Below, one piece after another: positions 19,484 to 30,800 of a DNA stretch of 34,454 nt. The notes beneath the pieces are model-generated. The model had not been told where the DNA came from, made no database searches, and saw only the letters and a program-made list of their open reading frames with translations. The translations under genes were made by a program, and so were the position numbers. The DNA lies in contig JAKMFD010000006.1 of assembly GCA_022425625.1 (NCBI GenBank), positions 1 to 34,454 of the forward strand, given 5' to 3'. Numbering within the stretch: the stretch's first letter is position 1; each line of letters opens with the position of its first letter. Source of the stretch: Crocinitomicaceae bacterium (GTDB taxonomy: Bacteria; Bacteroidota; Bacteroidia; Flavobacteriales_D; Crocinitomicaceae).

Positions 19484-20956
19484 TCATTCTTGGTGGTTTT
19501 TATAATTATAGTTTTGTCTTAACCCTTTTGCTCCTACATTAGTTTTCCAATTGCGGAGTTTGCTTAAAAGTTCATTAGTTTTTAGTGGTTTGGTATCAGC
19601 AAGATTATATTTCTCTTCTAAATCATCCGATAAATTATAAAGTTCGATATGTCCGTCCTCAAGATATTCTAATAATTTCCAGCTACCTTCACGAATTGAA
19701 CTAACTGGCTTTACTGAGTAATAATAATGTGGAAAATGCCAGTACAAAGCTCTGTTTTCGATTGATTTAGCGTCTTCACCTTTTAGTAAAGACAAGAGAC
19801 TTTCTCCTTCAATATTATCTAAATCGTTATTTATGCCAGCAATTTCCATCACCGTGGGTAAATAATCGATTGTACTAATAGGGACATCAATTTGTTGTCC
19901 CTTACCTGGATTCTTGGGATAAAAAATAATAGTTGGAATACGAATTCCTCCCTCATATAAAGAGCCTTTTCCTTCCCTTAGCGGAAAGTTATCAGTAACA
20001 ACTTTATCTTTATACTTCTGGATGACGCCTCCATTGTCTGATGTAAACACAACTATTGTATTTTCTGAAATACCTAGTTGATCTAGCTTATGGAGCAAGC
20101 GACCAACATTGTCGTCCACATTTTTTACCATGGCTGCATAGGTTTCATTCTGATGATGGTTTTCAGGTGATAGTTTATTTTTAAAATAAGTAATATCTTC
20201 AGCTTTTGCCTCGATTGGAATATGTACATTATAATAAGATAAATTCAGAAAGAACGGCCGAGATCCAGCATCTTCAATGATTTTCATAGCTTCATCCGTT
20301 AATCTGTCAGTTAGGTACTCCCCTTCTCTATTTGTGAAATATTTCCCATCTGCATTCATTCCTAAATCGCCCACAAAGCGAAATTCGTCATAAACAATTC
20401 CCGTATAAGGATAGAAGAAAGAGGGTGGAGCACCCCGTTGGCTGGAAGCTACACTTACATCAAAACCCTGTGTGTTAGGAAAATGCATATAATCTCCGAT
20501 ATGCCACTTACCAACATGTGCTGTCAGGTAGTCTTTATGTTTTAATTTCTCTGCTATTGATATTTCTTCAAGTGGAAGGTTTTCTAAAGTTAACGGTTCT
20601 AAGTATTTAGAAACCCTGGATCTCTTTTCTTCAGCGTTTGCCGATGCCGCTTCGCTCCATACAGTATAGTTTAACTTTGCTGGCGTTTTACCAGTCATTA
20701 TTGAAGCTCTTGTTGGTGAGCATACAGAACCTGCTGCGTAACTATTGGTAAAAACCATACTCTTCTGTGCAAACTTATCAATATTAGGCGTTTCGTGTAG
20801 ATCTGCGCCATAGCATACTAAATCTGACCAGCCTAAATCATCAGTTATTATGAAAATAATATTGGGTTTAGACTCATTTTGTTCGACGACTTGGGTTTGG
20901 TTGCAACTTGATAGGACTGTAATCACTACCAAGAGTTTTAATATTGTATTTTTCAT
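19484..20956 (-). CDS. S1-family sulfatase (arylsulfatase-like), lipoprotein
   Basis: CSPTRASIMTG, NIIFIITDDLGWSDL, VGKWHIGD, TSDNGG...LREGKGSLYEGGIRIP, lipobox SSC. Confidence 0.93.
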   Translation of the reverse strand: MKNTILKLLVVITVLSSCNQTQVVEQNESKPNIIFIITDDLGWSDLVCYGADLHETPNIDKFAQKSMVFTNSYAAGSVCSPTRASIMTGKTPAKLNYTVWSEAASANAEEKRSRVSKYLEPLTLENLPLEEISIAEKLKHKDYLTAHVGKWHIGDYMHFPNTQGFDVSVASSQRGAPPSFFYPYTGIVYDEFRFVGDLGMNADGKYFTNREGEYLTDRLTDEAMKIIEDAGSRPFFLNLSYYNVHIPIEAKAEDITYFKNKLSPENHHQNETYAAMVKNVDDNVGRLLHKLDQLGISENTIVVFTSDNGGVIQKYKDKVVTDNFPLREGKGSLYEGGIRIPTIIFYPKNPGKGQQIDVPISTIDYLPTVMEIAGINNDLDNIEGESLLSLLKGEDAKSIENRALYWHFPHYYYSVKPVSSIREGSWKLLEYLEDGHIELYNLSDDLEEKYNLADTKPLKTNELLSKLRNWKTNVGAKGLRQNYNYKNHQE

Positions 20957-21052
20957 ATTTTAAAACGAATTAACATAACTTCTTTTCAGTTTTTAATAAA
21001 TCTTCATTCTTAATCAATTAGACTATTCATTGTTGTGAATTTGCCTTCAAGA

Positions 21053-23050
21053 TTATTCATTTCCTTCCATACCCATCATATCTGACGAGAACGATGCTGC
21101 TGGTAATCCTTCATTATTAAAAAGGTTCGGGGTTGAAATATCTGTCCAACCAAAACGAACACTTTTAGGAAATTTTACTTTTGGATTTCTAACAATTACA
21201 TTATTTCCTTCAATAAAAGCTTTAGCTGGGTAGTACGTTTGATCTTTACCAGCAACCTCAAAGTAATTTAATAATTTATCTGGGGAGTATAACCCACTTC
21301 CAATGCCTTCAAAATGAATTCTTATTTTCTTTCCTTCAATAGATATTTTTTCATACAGAGGTCCTGTATAAACTGTATTTACAAATCCATAATCTTTATG
21401 TAATGCCCAAAGAGCAAGACGATTAGCCACCTCATACTTGTTTTTAGGGTGTATATCATTAATGTCACCAATATCTGAAGTTACTACCATACCTGTGTTT
21501 GACAGTTTCATTGTCAATCGTTGAGCCTCTCTTAGCATGGGAGCTTTTCCTGAACCATAGTTATAAGGTGCAATTTGAACATAGTAAAAGGGAAAATCCC
21601 CTTGCTCCCAATAATTACGCCAAGAATTAATCAAGAGGGGAAATGAATTGAAATATTCTTGGGCTCTACTCACATTACTTTCTCCTTGATACCAGATAAC
21701 CCCTTTAATTTTATATGGTATTAACGGGGCAATCATTGCGTTAAAAAGAGAAGATGGTGATTTTTGATTATATTGAAGATTTGGTTTATTGTCTAAATTA
21801 AATTGAGAATCAAAAACTTTAAACGAAGTTTTGTTTTCGAAACAACCTAACATCTTGTATTTCCATGCACCATCAAGAGTTAAAACTACTTTATCTTTAT
21901 GTTTTATGCGAGGTGTGTTTTTGTAAATCCCACCGCCACCACCATTATCTAAAACACTTATGGCGATTTCATTTTTTCCTTTTTGTAACAAGCCCTTGGG
22001 TATTTCATATATCCTATCTTTTTGCCATCCAACTTCCTGACCAATATTAACTCCGTTTAGATACATAACATCTAAATCATCGATTGGGCCTAAGAGAAAA
22101 TTATAGGTCTTTTCATCGGAATAACTATCAAAATAAAATTCTTTACGATACCAAATCAAAGGGTCCATTTCACCAAATTCATTTTCAAATTTTGATGGCA
22201 ATTGGTGCTGACTCCATTTAGAGTCATCTACATCAATGTGATGATAACTCGGTAAAGTAGAAGAAAGGTATTCATTAATTTCTATAATGCTTTTGTTGGA
22301 TACATCAATTGAACGCATACCAGCTAACCACTGCTCATATTTAGATTTTATATTGATCTCATCTTTAATGACATCTCCAATGTTTACAAAACGCTTAATT
22401 TTTTCTACATAATCTAATGGCATCCAACTTTCAACTGGTGTTCCACCCCAAGTACTTTGAATAATTCCAATTGGTACGTTTAAATTTTTGGTCAAATTTT
22501 TTGCAAAAAAATAAGCCACTGCAGAAAATTCAGGGGCATTAGTTGAATTACAAATTTTCCATTGACCAATAGATTGTTCATTGGGCGTTAACGAAACTTC
22601 TTTTGAAACTTTAAAAAACCTGATATTGGTATTATTACGGATAGAATCTAATTCAAAAGATTGTAGAATTGGATGGCTTAGAGACCATTCCATATTTGAT
22701 TGTCCAGAGGCTAACCAAACTTCACCAAACATCACATTTTTGATTACAATTGTTTCAGCTTTCGACGAAATCTTAAGAAAATGTGGGCCGCCGGAGGAAC
22801 TGGTCTTAAGCTCAGTGTAAAATTTCCCAAACTTATCCGTAACAATAGTTTTTACTTGATAATTCCAAGAAGAAGTAATAGTAACAGAGTCATTTGGTAT
22901 GGACCATCCCCAAATGGGTGCCTTGCTACGTTGCTGAAGCACCATGTTATCTTGGAATAACGGACCTAATTCAAGACTTTTAAGCTGGCCAAATGAAAAT
23001 AAACATACTGCGAGTAAAAAAAACAATACCAAGCACTTATTGTACATCAT
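21053..23050 (-). CDS. Sialate O-acetylesterase-like (SGNH carbohydrate esterase) with internal GH2-type jelly-roll insertion; likely start MMYNKC at 23050 (ORF track 23158)
   Basis: FGEVWLASGQSNMEW, GIIQSTWGGTPVESWMP, GVIWYQGESNVSRA, DINDIHP; WYRKEFYF...YLNGVNIGQEVGWQKDR jelly-roll; signal peptide after MMYNK. Confidence 0.88.
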   Translation of the reverse strand: MMYNKCLVLFFLLAVCLFSFGQLKSLELGPLFQDNMVLQQRSKAPIWGWSIPNDSVTITSSWNYQVKTIVTDKFGKFYTELKTSSSGGPHFLKISSKAETIVIKNVMFGEVWLASGQSNMEWSLSHPILQSFELDSIRNNTNIRFFKVSKEVSLTPNEQSIGQWKICNSTNAPEFSAVAYFFAKNLTKNLNVPIGIIQSTWGGTPVESWMPLDYVEKIKRFVNIGDVIKDEINIKSKYEQWLAGMRSIDVSNKSIIEINEYLSSTLPSYHHIDVDDSKWSQHQLPSKFENEFGEMDPLIWYRKEFYFDSYSDEKTYNFLLGPIDDLDVMYLNGVNIGQEVGWQKDRIYEIPKGLLQKGKNEIAISVLDNGGGGGIYKNTPRIKHKDKVVLTLDGAWKYKMLGCFENKTSFKVFDSQFNLDNKPNLQYNQKSPSSLFNAMIAPLIPYKIKGVIWYQGESNVSRAQEYFNSFPLLINSWRNYWEQGDFPFYYVQIAPYNYGSGKAPMLREAQRLTMKLSNTGMVVTSDIGDINDIHPKNKYEVANRLALWALHKDYGFVNTVYTGPLYEKISIEGKKIRIHFEGIGSGLYSPDKLLNYFEVAGKDQTYYPAKAFIEGNNVIVRNPKVKFPKSVRFGWTDISTPNLFNNEGLPAASFSSDMMGMEGNE

Positions 23051-23054
23051 TTTT

Positions 23055-23708
23055 TTATTTTTTTTGTTGAAAAAAATGGATCTCCAATAACTGACATAAA
23101 ACATGATAAATAGGAAGGTGTAGTTCTTGAATTTGGGGGGTTGAATGTCCTCCAACATTTATCAATATATCACAATATTTTAAAAATTCTCCACCGTCTC
23201 TACCTACAAGCCCCACTATTTTTAAACCCTTAGCTTTTGCGACTTTCATAGCAGCAATTACGTTTTTAGAGTTTCCAGAAGTAGAAATACCCAGCAAAAC
23301 ATCTTGGGCATTGCCATATCCGTAAACTTGCTGTGCAAAAACATATTCGGGGTTTACATCATTGGAAAAAGCAGATATAAAAGCTGCATGGGCATTTAGT
23401 GAAATTGCGGGTAAGGCTCCTTCAAGTTTGCTCCCTAAATCGTCACCAGATTCACCATAGCTTTCTTTTAATTTGATTCTAAAGGCCGTAGGAATGGGTC
23501 TTTTAATAGAAAAGCTTTTGAGCAATTCTCCAACTATATGATCGCCGTCAGAAGCACTGCCACCGTTCCCACATATTAATAATTTGCCATGAGACTCAAA
23601 TGAAACTTTAAGTATTTTATAAGCAGCGATTATATCCTCGCTGACTTTTTCTAACACGGGGTACCTTTTAACTAAATCAGTTACCAAGCTATACTTTGAC
23701 ATGTTCAT
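23055..23708 (-). CDS. SIS-domain phosphosugar isomerase (GmhA-like)
   Basis: LLICGNGGSASDGDHIVGEL, LLGISTSGNSKNVIAAMKVAKAKGLKIVGLVG, QIQELHLPIYHVLCQLLE. Confidence 0.88.
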   Translation of the reverse strand: MNMSKYSLVTDLVKRYPVLEKVSEDIIAAYKILKVSFESHGKLLICGNGGSASDGDHIVGELLKSFSIKRPIPTAFRIKLKESYGESGDDLGSKLEGALPAISLNAHAAFISAFSNDVNPEYVFAQQVYGYGNAQDVLLGISTSGNSKNVIAAMKVAKAKGLKIVGLVGRDGGEFLKYCDILINVGGHSTPQIQELHLPIYHVLCQLLEIHFFQQKK

Positions 23709-24690
23709 TATTTAATTGAGTTAGATATTCATCGATAGCGACACTTATACTAGCAATATCACCTACATTATCTCCTAATTGAGCAGGAACAATACTGCAA
23801 ACAGATCTAGATGCAGCAATTGACTCTTTTACAATAACTTCGTTAGATATTGCATCAAATAAGTGAGGGTTTCTGGCATATACGCTACCGATTACAATTC
23901 TTTCAGGGTTTAAGATATCAATAAGAATAGAAAGTCCTTGTCCTAATTTTTTTGCAGATATATTAAAGATTTCAAGGGCATCTTTATCTCCAAGATTTGC
24001 AAGCTTAGAAAGTTGTAAAGCAGTAATGGATTGTAACTCATCAAAAGAAGCGCAATAGGAAACCTCCTCCCCTTTATTTAGCTTTTCCTCTGCTTTTAAT
24101 TGAGCTAACTTTGCAATACCCGAACCACTGCAGAATCCTTCAAATGAGCCTGATTTATTAAAACCAACAGGGCCTTCTTTTTCTATTCTGATGTGCCCTA
24201 CTTCACCGGCATTGTCATTTGATCCAGTGTAAAGCTTTCCATTTAGAATTAAACCAGCTCCTAATCCGGTACCAAAAGTTAAAAAAATCATATTCTGCGT
24301 GCCAACACCCGCTCCATATCTCCACTCGGCTAAAGCACATGCATTGGCATCATTTTGAATAAAGGTAGGTTTTTGTGTGTGTTTTTGAATAATTTCAACA
24401 ATTGGGATGTTGTCCCAACCAGGTAGATTTGGAGGAGAAAGAATAATTCCCCTTTTGCTGTTTAATGGACCACCGCAACTAATTCCAACCGTTTTAACCT
24501 TGTCGAAATCAACCTTTGATTTTATTTCGTCAATGGATTTTAGAATTTCTTTAATTGCATATTCAGGTCCCTGCTCCGTATGTGTGGCAAATTGAATGCG
24601 ATCTATTATTTTTAATTGTATTGTACTTATAGAAACCGTGCATTTTGTGCCTCCAATATCAACACCTATAAAATATTTAATGTCTGACAT
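23689..24690 (-). CDS. ROK-family sugar kinase
   Basis: FIGVDIGGTKCTVSIS, QNDANACALAEWRYGAG, FLTFGTGLGAGLILNGKLYTGSNDNAGEVGHIRIE, PERIVIGSVYAR. Confidence 0.92.
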   Translation of the reverse strand: MSDIKYFIGVDIGGTKCTVSISTIQLKIIDRIQFATHTEQGPEYAIKEILKSIDEIKSKVDFDKVKTVGISCGGPLNSKRGIILSPPNLPGWDNIPIVEIIQKHTQKPTFIQNDANACALAEWRYGAGVGTQNMIFLTFGTGLGAGLILNGKLYTGSNDNAGEVGHIRIEKEGPVGFNKSGSFEGFCSGSGIAKLAQLKAEEKLNKGEEVSYCASFDELQSITALQLSKLANLGDKDALEIFNISAKKLGQGLSILIDILNPERIVIGSVYARNPHLFDAISNEVIVKESIAASRSVCSIVPAQLGDNVGDIASISVAIDEYLTQLNNEHVKV

Positions 24691-24703
24691 AAATCAGTTT
24701 AGT

Positions 24704-25855
24704 TTAGCTTGTTTTTGAATAAAGGCTGAGGGTCAACAGGTAAATAAATGCGATTAATAAAATGTAAAAACTCTCTAAAACTCCAATAGTAGAACTTACC
24801 AAGCCCATAAATGGGGGAATTATGGCACCGCCGATAATCGCCATTATCATCAAACCAGATATTTCATTTACACGAGCTGGAAGTTTTTGAGCGGCAATCG
24901 AAAAAATAAGAGGAAAAATATTTGAGGTGCCTAGTCCTATCACAAAGATTCCAATTCTTGCCGACCAAACACCAGGCATAAACAATACCATAAATAACCC
25001 AATTAGAGATAGGATGGTAGAAGTGCGGAAAAAATATTTTATAGCAACAAATCTTAATGAAATAGCCCCAATGAATCGTCCAATCATTTGAGCTGAAAAA
25101 AAGATACTAATCGCCAAAGAAGCATTGTCTAATGATAGATTATGTACACCTTGAAGTAAGTTAGCAATATTTGTTTTCATACCTACTTCTGCTCCTACTA
25201 CTACAAAAATTCCCAGCACAAGCAATAAAATACTTCGCTTTTTTAACAAAGAGAAGCAGGAACTAAAGGTGGCCATTCTGTCAGTAGATTTGGTTTCTTT
25301 AATAGCAGTCGAGGATAACCATAAGATAGTTAACAAAGTGACAAATGCATAAACCAAAAAAACGAGTTTCCAATCACCAAGCTGTACAGACATAAAAACG
25401 GCAATAATTGGGCCGGCTAACGAACAACACGCCTTGATAAATTGACTCAGACTCATATAACTTGAAAACTTATCTTTTGAAACCACATCATGAAGAAGCG
25501 GATTGGCAGCAACTTGAACAACAGTATTACCAATTCCAAGAAGAACAAAAGCACAAATCATAGATTCGAAGGAATAAAATAGAATGGGTATAACCATCGA
25601 TAATCCAGAAACTAGCATTCCAATATTTAAAATTTTCTTTTTCCCATAGCGCTCTAATAATATTCCTGCAGGTACAGAAAAAATAAAAAACCAAACAAAA
25701 ACCAAAGAAGGTAGAAGTTGGGCAATTTTATCGTCAAGCTGAAAATCATTTTTGATATAACCTGTTGAAACTCCTATAATATCGACGAAGCCCATTACTA
25801 CATACACCATTAGCGTTGGCGCAAGTGATGACTTGTTTGTTGTTTTGTTTGTCAT
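24704..25855 (-). CDS. MFS sugar transporter (FucP-like)
   Basis: VMGFVDIIGVSTGYIKNDFQLDD..., GIGNTVVQVAANPLLHDVV, GLGTSNIFPLIFSIA; about 12 hydrophobic segments. Confidence 0.82.
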   Translation of the reverse strand: MTNKTTNKSSLAPTLMVYVVMGFVDIIGVSTGYIKNDFQLDDKIAQLLPSLVFVWFFIFSVPAGILLERYGKKKILNIGMLVSGLSMVIPILFYSFESMICAFVLLGIGNTVVQVAANPLLHDVVSKDKFSSYMSLSQFIKACCSLAGPIIAVFMSVQLGDWKLVFLVYAFVTLLTILWLSSTAIKETKSTDRMATFSSCFSLLKKRSILLLVLGIFVVVGAEVGMKTNIANLLQGVHNLSLDNASLAISIFFSAQMIGRFIGAISLRFVAIKYFFRTSTILSLIGLFMVLFMPGVWSARIGIFVIGLGTSNIFPLIFSIAAQKLPARVNEISGLMIMAIIGGAIIPPFMGLVSSTIGVLESFYILLIAFIYLLTLSLYSKTS

Positions 25856-25872
25856 AAGTTTTATTGTGAAAA

Positions 25873-25913
25873 ATAAAAAAAGGAAGTCACTTTAATGTTA
25901 AAGCGACTTCCTT
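25873..25913 (-). terminator. Strong rho-independent terminator between the beta-helix gene and downstream MFS gene
   Basis: Minus strand AAGGAAGTCGCTTTAA-CA-TTAAAGTGACTTCCTT followed by a T-rich run: 16-bp stem with one G.U. Confidence 0.85.
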
Positions 25914-25930
25914 AAAAAATTAAAATAGGA

Positions 25931-27748
25931 TTATTCTGATTTAATAACTTTAAAAGTCTTGGTGTATTGACCTGCTTCTATTTTACATAGATACAGACCT
26001 TCTCTTAAAGTCGTCGTATCAAAGTTTAATTGATGAGAACCTGAATTTAATGTATCATTAACAAATGTAGCTACTTTAGCTCCAGTTATTGTATAAAGAG
26101 ACACTTTAACGTCAGATTTTGAAGTTATATTAAACTTGATATTAAAGTTATTTCCAAATGGATTTGGAAATGTCACTAGACTTGTGATATTATCAGAATC
26201 TATCACATCTACAACTGATAGAGTTGAACTGTATGCACTCTGTATACTAGCCAATGCTTGAGCAGAGTCATAGCTATCAATTTGATTTGTCCAGTGCAAT
26301 GCACCAATAGCATGACCATCAATGTTAGAAACAAAACTACTTGCAATTGAGAAATCCTCTATTAAGTCAGAAAATTTAGTGATACCATCTCCATCCTCAG
26401 TTTCAGCGCCAGGGATAGTATTTGCGTCAAAATCACCAAACATAATACTTGACACATCCTCCGTTCTAGATTCATCTGGAACACTGTACCACTTACGTAA
26501 TTTAATGGCAAGCTCTACAGACTCAGCTGTAGATAGAGCTACTGTAGCTAACTGCGGATCTTGATTAAGAATGTTATTCTCCTCAACCCAACTAGCATTA
26601 TTAGCAAATAAATTAGTCTCTCTGGCTGCCATCCAATTTGCAGGAACATTAACATCGTGAGGACCATCAACACCATGCCACTTTAAATACGAAATAGGAT
26701 TGGTGGCAATTGTGTTATAATCTCCATCATAGTAGCTATCCAAGCTTGATTCGTTGTGATAAATATTATCAGCAACATAAATCTTGTAATTCGCTACATC
26801 ATTGTACGGCGCAACTAAAGCATCTCCCGATGCATTCAACATATCTGCGGGAATTGCACTGGTACTAGCATTGCCATCTAAAGAAATCGGTGCAAAGGCC
26901 ATAATCGGGAAAGAAACCTGTCCAGGATTCGACATTAAGTAATTATAATCTTCGCCCATCATATTGGCATTATAGAACAAGTTATTTGTAATATAAGCTT
27001 CATAAAAATATGGGTTAAGGTTCCAGAAAGTACTTGTGTTAACAAAGGTATTATGGTTTATCAACGCATATTTTACAACCTGGTTCTGTAAAAGTACAGG
27101 ACATCCAGCATTAGATACCGTGTTGTTCTCAAAAATGAATGACTCCACTGGAACACCCTTAGCGTCAATTACGTTTCCTGCCCATTGTTGGCCTGAAACA
27201 AACATATCGCGGAAATAGTTGTTCTTAAATGTCATTGTAAGTCCCTGAGGAACAGCTTGTGCCTTTATGAACCTTTGAGGATATTCTACCAAACAATCTT
27301 CCACATGAATGCTTCTGTCATTTCCAGTAACTTGGAAAAAATAACCACCCGTAGTACCTCCCTGATCGTTACGACCTTGGATATGGAGGTTTTTAAGCTC
27401 CAAACTAGAGGTGATCATCGATGAACCTGGTGCAACACCAGCATTAACATAAGGAACAACAACTGGCTTTTTACCAACTGTTGAACCATGAATCTTGATC
27501 GTACCTGTGTCGTTTGTCACATTGATTGCCGAATACATGAAGTGAAGACCCGGCTCTAACAAATAAATCCTATTGGGATTTAATCGATCTCCGCTAGCAT
27601 CTACATCACCATTAATAGTGGTTTCCAACAAACCTGCATTGGATGTACCACTTGGAATGCTGATAACCTCTTGATTAGCGGGAGCCTGTGCCATCAAAAA
27701 TGAAGAGGTCACGAACATACTTATAAAATGTAAAAATTTTGATTTCAT
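25931..27748 (-). CDS. Secreted right-handed beta-helix protein (polysaccharide-lyase/chondroitinase-B-like fold) with T9SS sorting domain
   Basis: Signal peptide; repeated short 'ENNTVSNAG', 'NHNTFVNTS', 'TNNLFYNAN' coils typical of a parallel beta-helix; C-terminal FPNPFGNNFNIKF...GLYLCKIEAGQYTKTFKVIKSE. Confidence 0.8.
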   Translation of the reverse strand: MKSKFLHFISMFVTSSFLMAQAPANQEVISIPSGTSNAGLLETTINGDVDASGDRLNPNRIYLLEPGLHFMYSAINVTNDTGTIKIHGSTVGKKPVVVPYVNAGVAPGSSMITSSLELKNLHIQGRNDQGGTTGGYFFQVTGNDRSIHVEDCLVEYPQRFIKAQAVPQGLTMTFKNNYFRDMFVSGQQWAGNVIDAKGVPVESFIFENNTVSNAGCPVLLQNQVVKYALINHNTFVNTSTFWNLNPYFYEAYITNNLFYNANMMGEDYNYLMSNPGQVSFPIMAFAPISLDGNASTSAIPADMLNASGDALVAPYNDVANYKIYVADNIYHNESSLDSYYDGDYNTIATNPISYLKWHGVDGPHDVNVPANWMAARETNLFANNASWVEENNILNQDPQLATVALSTAESVELAIKLRKWYSVPDESRTEDVSSIMFGDFDANTIPGAETEDGDGITKFSDLIEDFSIASSFVSNIDGHAIGALHWTNQIDSYDSAQALASIQSAYSSTLSVVDVIDSDNITSLVTFPNPFGNNFNIKFNITSKSDVKVSLYTITGAKVATFVNDTLNSGSHQLNFDTTTLREGLYLCKIEAGQYTKTFKVIKSE

Positions 27749-27805
27749 TGTATAATTAAATTAAATTTTTGAGGGAAAAAGGTAGCCCCCAGTTCTACCA
27801 TTTTT

Positions 27806-30800
27806 TTAGAATCTATATCTTAATCCAAACTTGATTCTGTTTCCGAAATAATTCAAATTAAGTGGTAAGCGGTGTTCATTGTTATATATAACAAAACGTT
27901 CATCAACATAATTTGTAATGTTATTTGCATTAAGGAATAGTTCAAAGTTCTTATAAAATCTTTGTCTTAGACTGATATCTACTAGCTCAAGGTCATCTTT
28001 GAAGTTCTGTTTGAATGCAAGCCTGTCTCCGCCATCAGAAACAGTTACACCTTGACGGCGATAAGAAATTCTAGAACTAAAACCTTTATAATCCCAACCT
28101 ATGATCACATTTCCAATAAAATCAGGTTGAGATGGCATTTTATTTTCTCTAGTTGAATACTGATATCCAATAATATCTCTTGGGAAAAAACCAGAATTAT
28201 CAACTCCTATGACAACCTCTTTGAAATAAGGGTACTTGGTTTTAGAGTTTATAAAAGACAAGTTTAGATCAAAAACAAATCCTTTAAGTATTTTATTTTT
28301 CAAATAACTAAGATTCGTTTGAACAGAAAGTTCTACTCCATAAAAGACTGCTTTATCCGGATTATTTATAGGTAAATTAAAATATGATGAGTTGGTAACA
28401 AAATCAGAAGGGTAAGAATCAACAGCAGGAATGTTATTAAAGAAATCAGCTGGTGGGTTTACAATTCTGTCATGGCGTAGTGGAAAATAGTCATTGAGTA
28501 CAACTCGGCTGTCTTTGATGATTTTGTAAAAAGGATTAATTGTAATCAAACCTAATTTTGAATTAAAAGCTTCTATAGAAAAATCATAATTCCAAGCTGT
28601 TGAGGGTCTTAGTAATGGATTTTTTGAATCAATCTCAGTATTAGATTCATCAGAATCAATAATTATTCTTGGTGATAGGTTGTTATAATTGGGTCTAGAT
28701 ATACTTTTGTAAACAGCACCTCGAAGGGACAAGGTATTATTAAGCTTTAACTTCAAGTTTACTGATGGGAAAAAATGCTCATTCCTTCGTTCTGCCGAGA
28801 CAGGCCTAGGAATGCCACTAACTCCCGAAGTGTTAATACCATTTTGGACTATGGAATAGGAGGAAAAGGATGTATTTGCTACTTCAAATCTTACTCCAGG
28901 AACAATTAATAAAGAACCAATATTTAAGTCAAACATCATAAATGCTGCAAATAATTCCTCTTTGTTTGCATAATCATTTTTATAACTATTAAGACCTTGA
29001 AAATTGAACAACAATGGGTAATTTTCATACAAATCAGATTGCATATTTACCAGTTGATTAATATTGGGCGACCAACTTAGGTTGTATTCTCCATTTAAAA
29101 ATTCTGCAGGATTATAATTCTGATCTATAAAATTTGATGCAGGAATACCTTGAAGATCGCCAGCAGGCCATTCCATCCAAGGGAATAATTCTAATGAGAT
29201 GTTTCTTGGTCCGATTCCACTACCTGCTTGATATTGCACATATTGATAATTCGAATCACTGGATCTTTCTTTTTTTCTTAGTAAGCCACCAACGGAAAAA
29301 GTCCCATCTAATTCTAATGATTTAAAATTAAATGGAACTTTCCATTTAAGATCAATATTGTATGTATTATCATCAATTTTATCTTTAGCTAAATCATTAG
29401 TTACCAGCCTATTGTTCAGAATTTCAGTTTGACCATAAAGATTGAGTAATTCTTTAGGATCTCTAAAAACCAAGCTATTCTGATTAATAGTCTCTCCTGA
29501 AAGGTCTAATTCTTTAAATGGGAAAATTTTTCTTGTTGAGTCAGAACTTGTATTCGAATAAGATAATTTAACGCTTAGCTCTGTTTTAAAAAAACGAAAA
29601 TAACTTTCGAGCAAGTGGGTCGAAACATATTTATCATTGGCATTATCGGAGGCTTTTAATGAGAATGGATTTCTGGAATTTAGAAAATTAAAAATTTCTT
29701 CTCTTAAAATTTTATTGTTTGGATTAATGTTGATTAAGTTGAAAAGGGAAACATCAATAAAAGGACTTTTATAATCAAGAGTAAGGTTCCCTGCAATGCG
29801 TCTTCTAGTTGCATTACTTAAGCTCATGTGAACACCAGAAGTTCTTGAAATATAGCTTTGTTCTCCCGTTAGCTGGCCATTTTCATCTATTTCCTGAACA
29901 AGAATTGGATTGGTATATTGACCATTAAAATTATGAGATGAAACAAGTTTTTCCTCAAAAGAACCCTGAAACTTTACCCCAAATTTTTTATTAAAGAATC
30001 TAGCAGCACCACCAGCGGTAAATTTGGTGTCTCCAATTTTTGAAAATAAATTATTGTAACCGCCCTCATACATAGCATTAAACTGGGGCACATCTGCTGC
30101 CTTGGACAGTCTAAGATCAACTGTACCTCCAATGGCACTAGCCTCCATATCAGGTCGCAAAGTCTTTGAAACTTCAGCACCTGCAAACATTTCATTTTGC
30201 ATCATACTTAAGTCCACACTCCTGTCTGATGTATTATTTGAAGCTAACTTAACACCAGCTATAGTAATATTGTTCTTTTCAGGAGATACACCACGAATTA
30301 TTATTTTTTGGGCCTCACCAGAAGAACGTTGCAGTGATATTCCAGGTAAACGTCCAAGAGCCTCGGCTGTATTAGCATCGGGGAGTTCCTGCATTTTTTC
30401 AGCAGATACAAGGTTGACAATTTTATTTGAAGAAACTTGTTCTCGTATGGCAGCCATTTGTCCTCTTGCTTGAACCGAAACAACAACTTCATCCAATACA
30501 TTATCAGACACAAGACCAAAAGAATAATTAAACGGCCCATCGTCACTAATGATTATCTCTCTACGTACCTCTTTAAATCCTATGTAAGAAATTAATAAAG
30601 TGTAGGTGCCATTTGGCGCCTCAAAACGAAATATTCCATTATCGTCAGTGGTACCACCTATCGACAATTCATTAACAAAAACAGTAGCAAACGCAAGTTT
30701 CTCGTTAAAACTTGCATCTACAACATTGACAGTTATGTTTTGTGTTTGCTGAGCATTGAGTAAACTCCCAATAAAAAGGAATAATATAACGTAAGTAATT

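Noticed and set aside
23640-23670. 'ctaacacggggtac' operator-like sequence within the SIS gene
   Set aside because: Only a half-site inside coding sequence without the opposed arm; likely chance.
30102-30473. + strand 123-aa ORF inside the TBDR
   Set aside because: Antisense to the conserved plug region of the receptor; no independent support.
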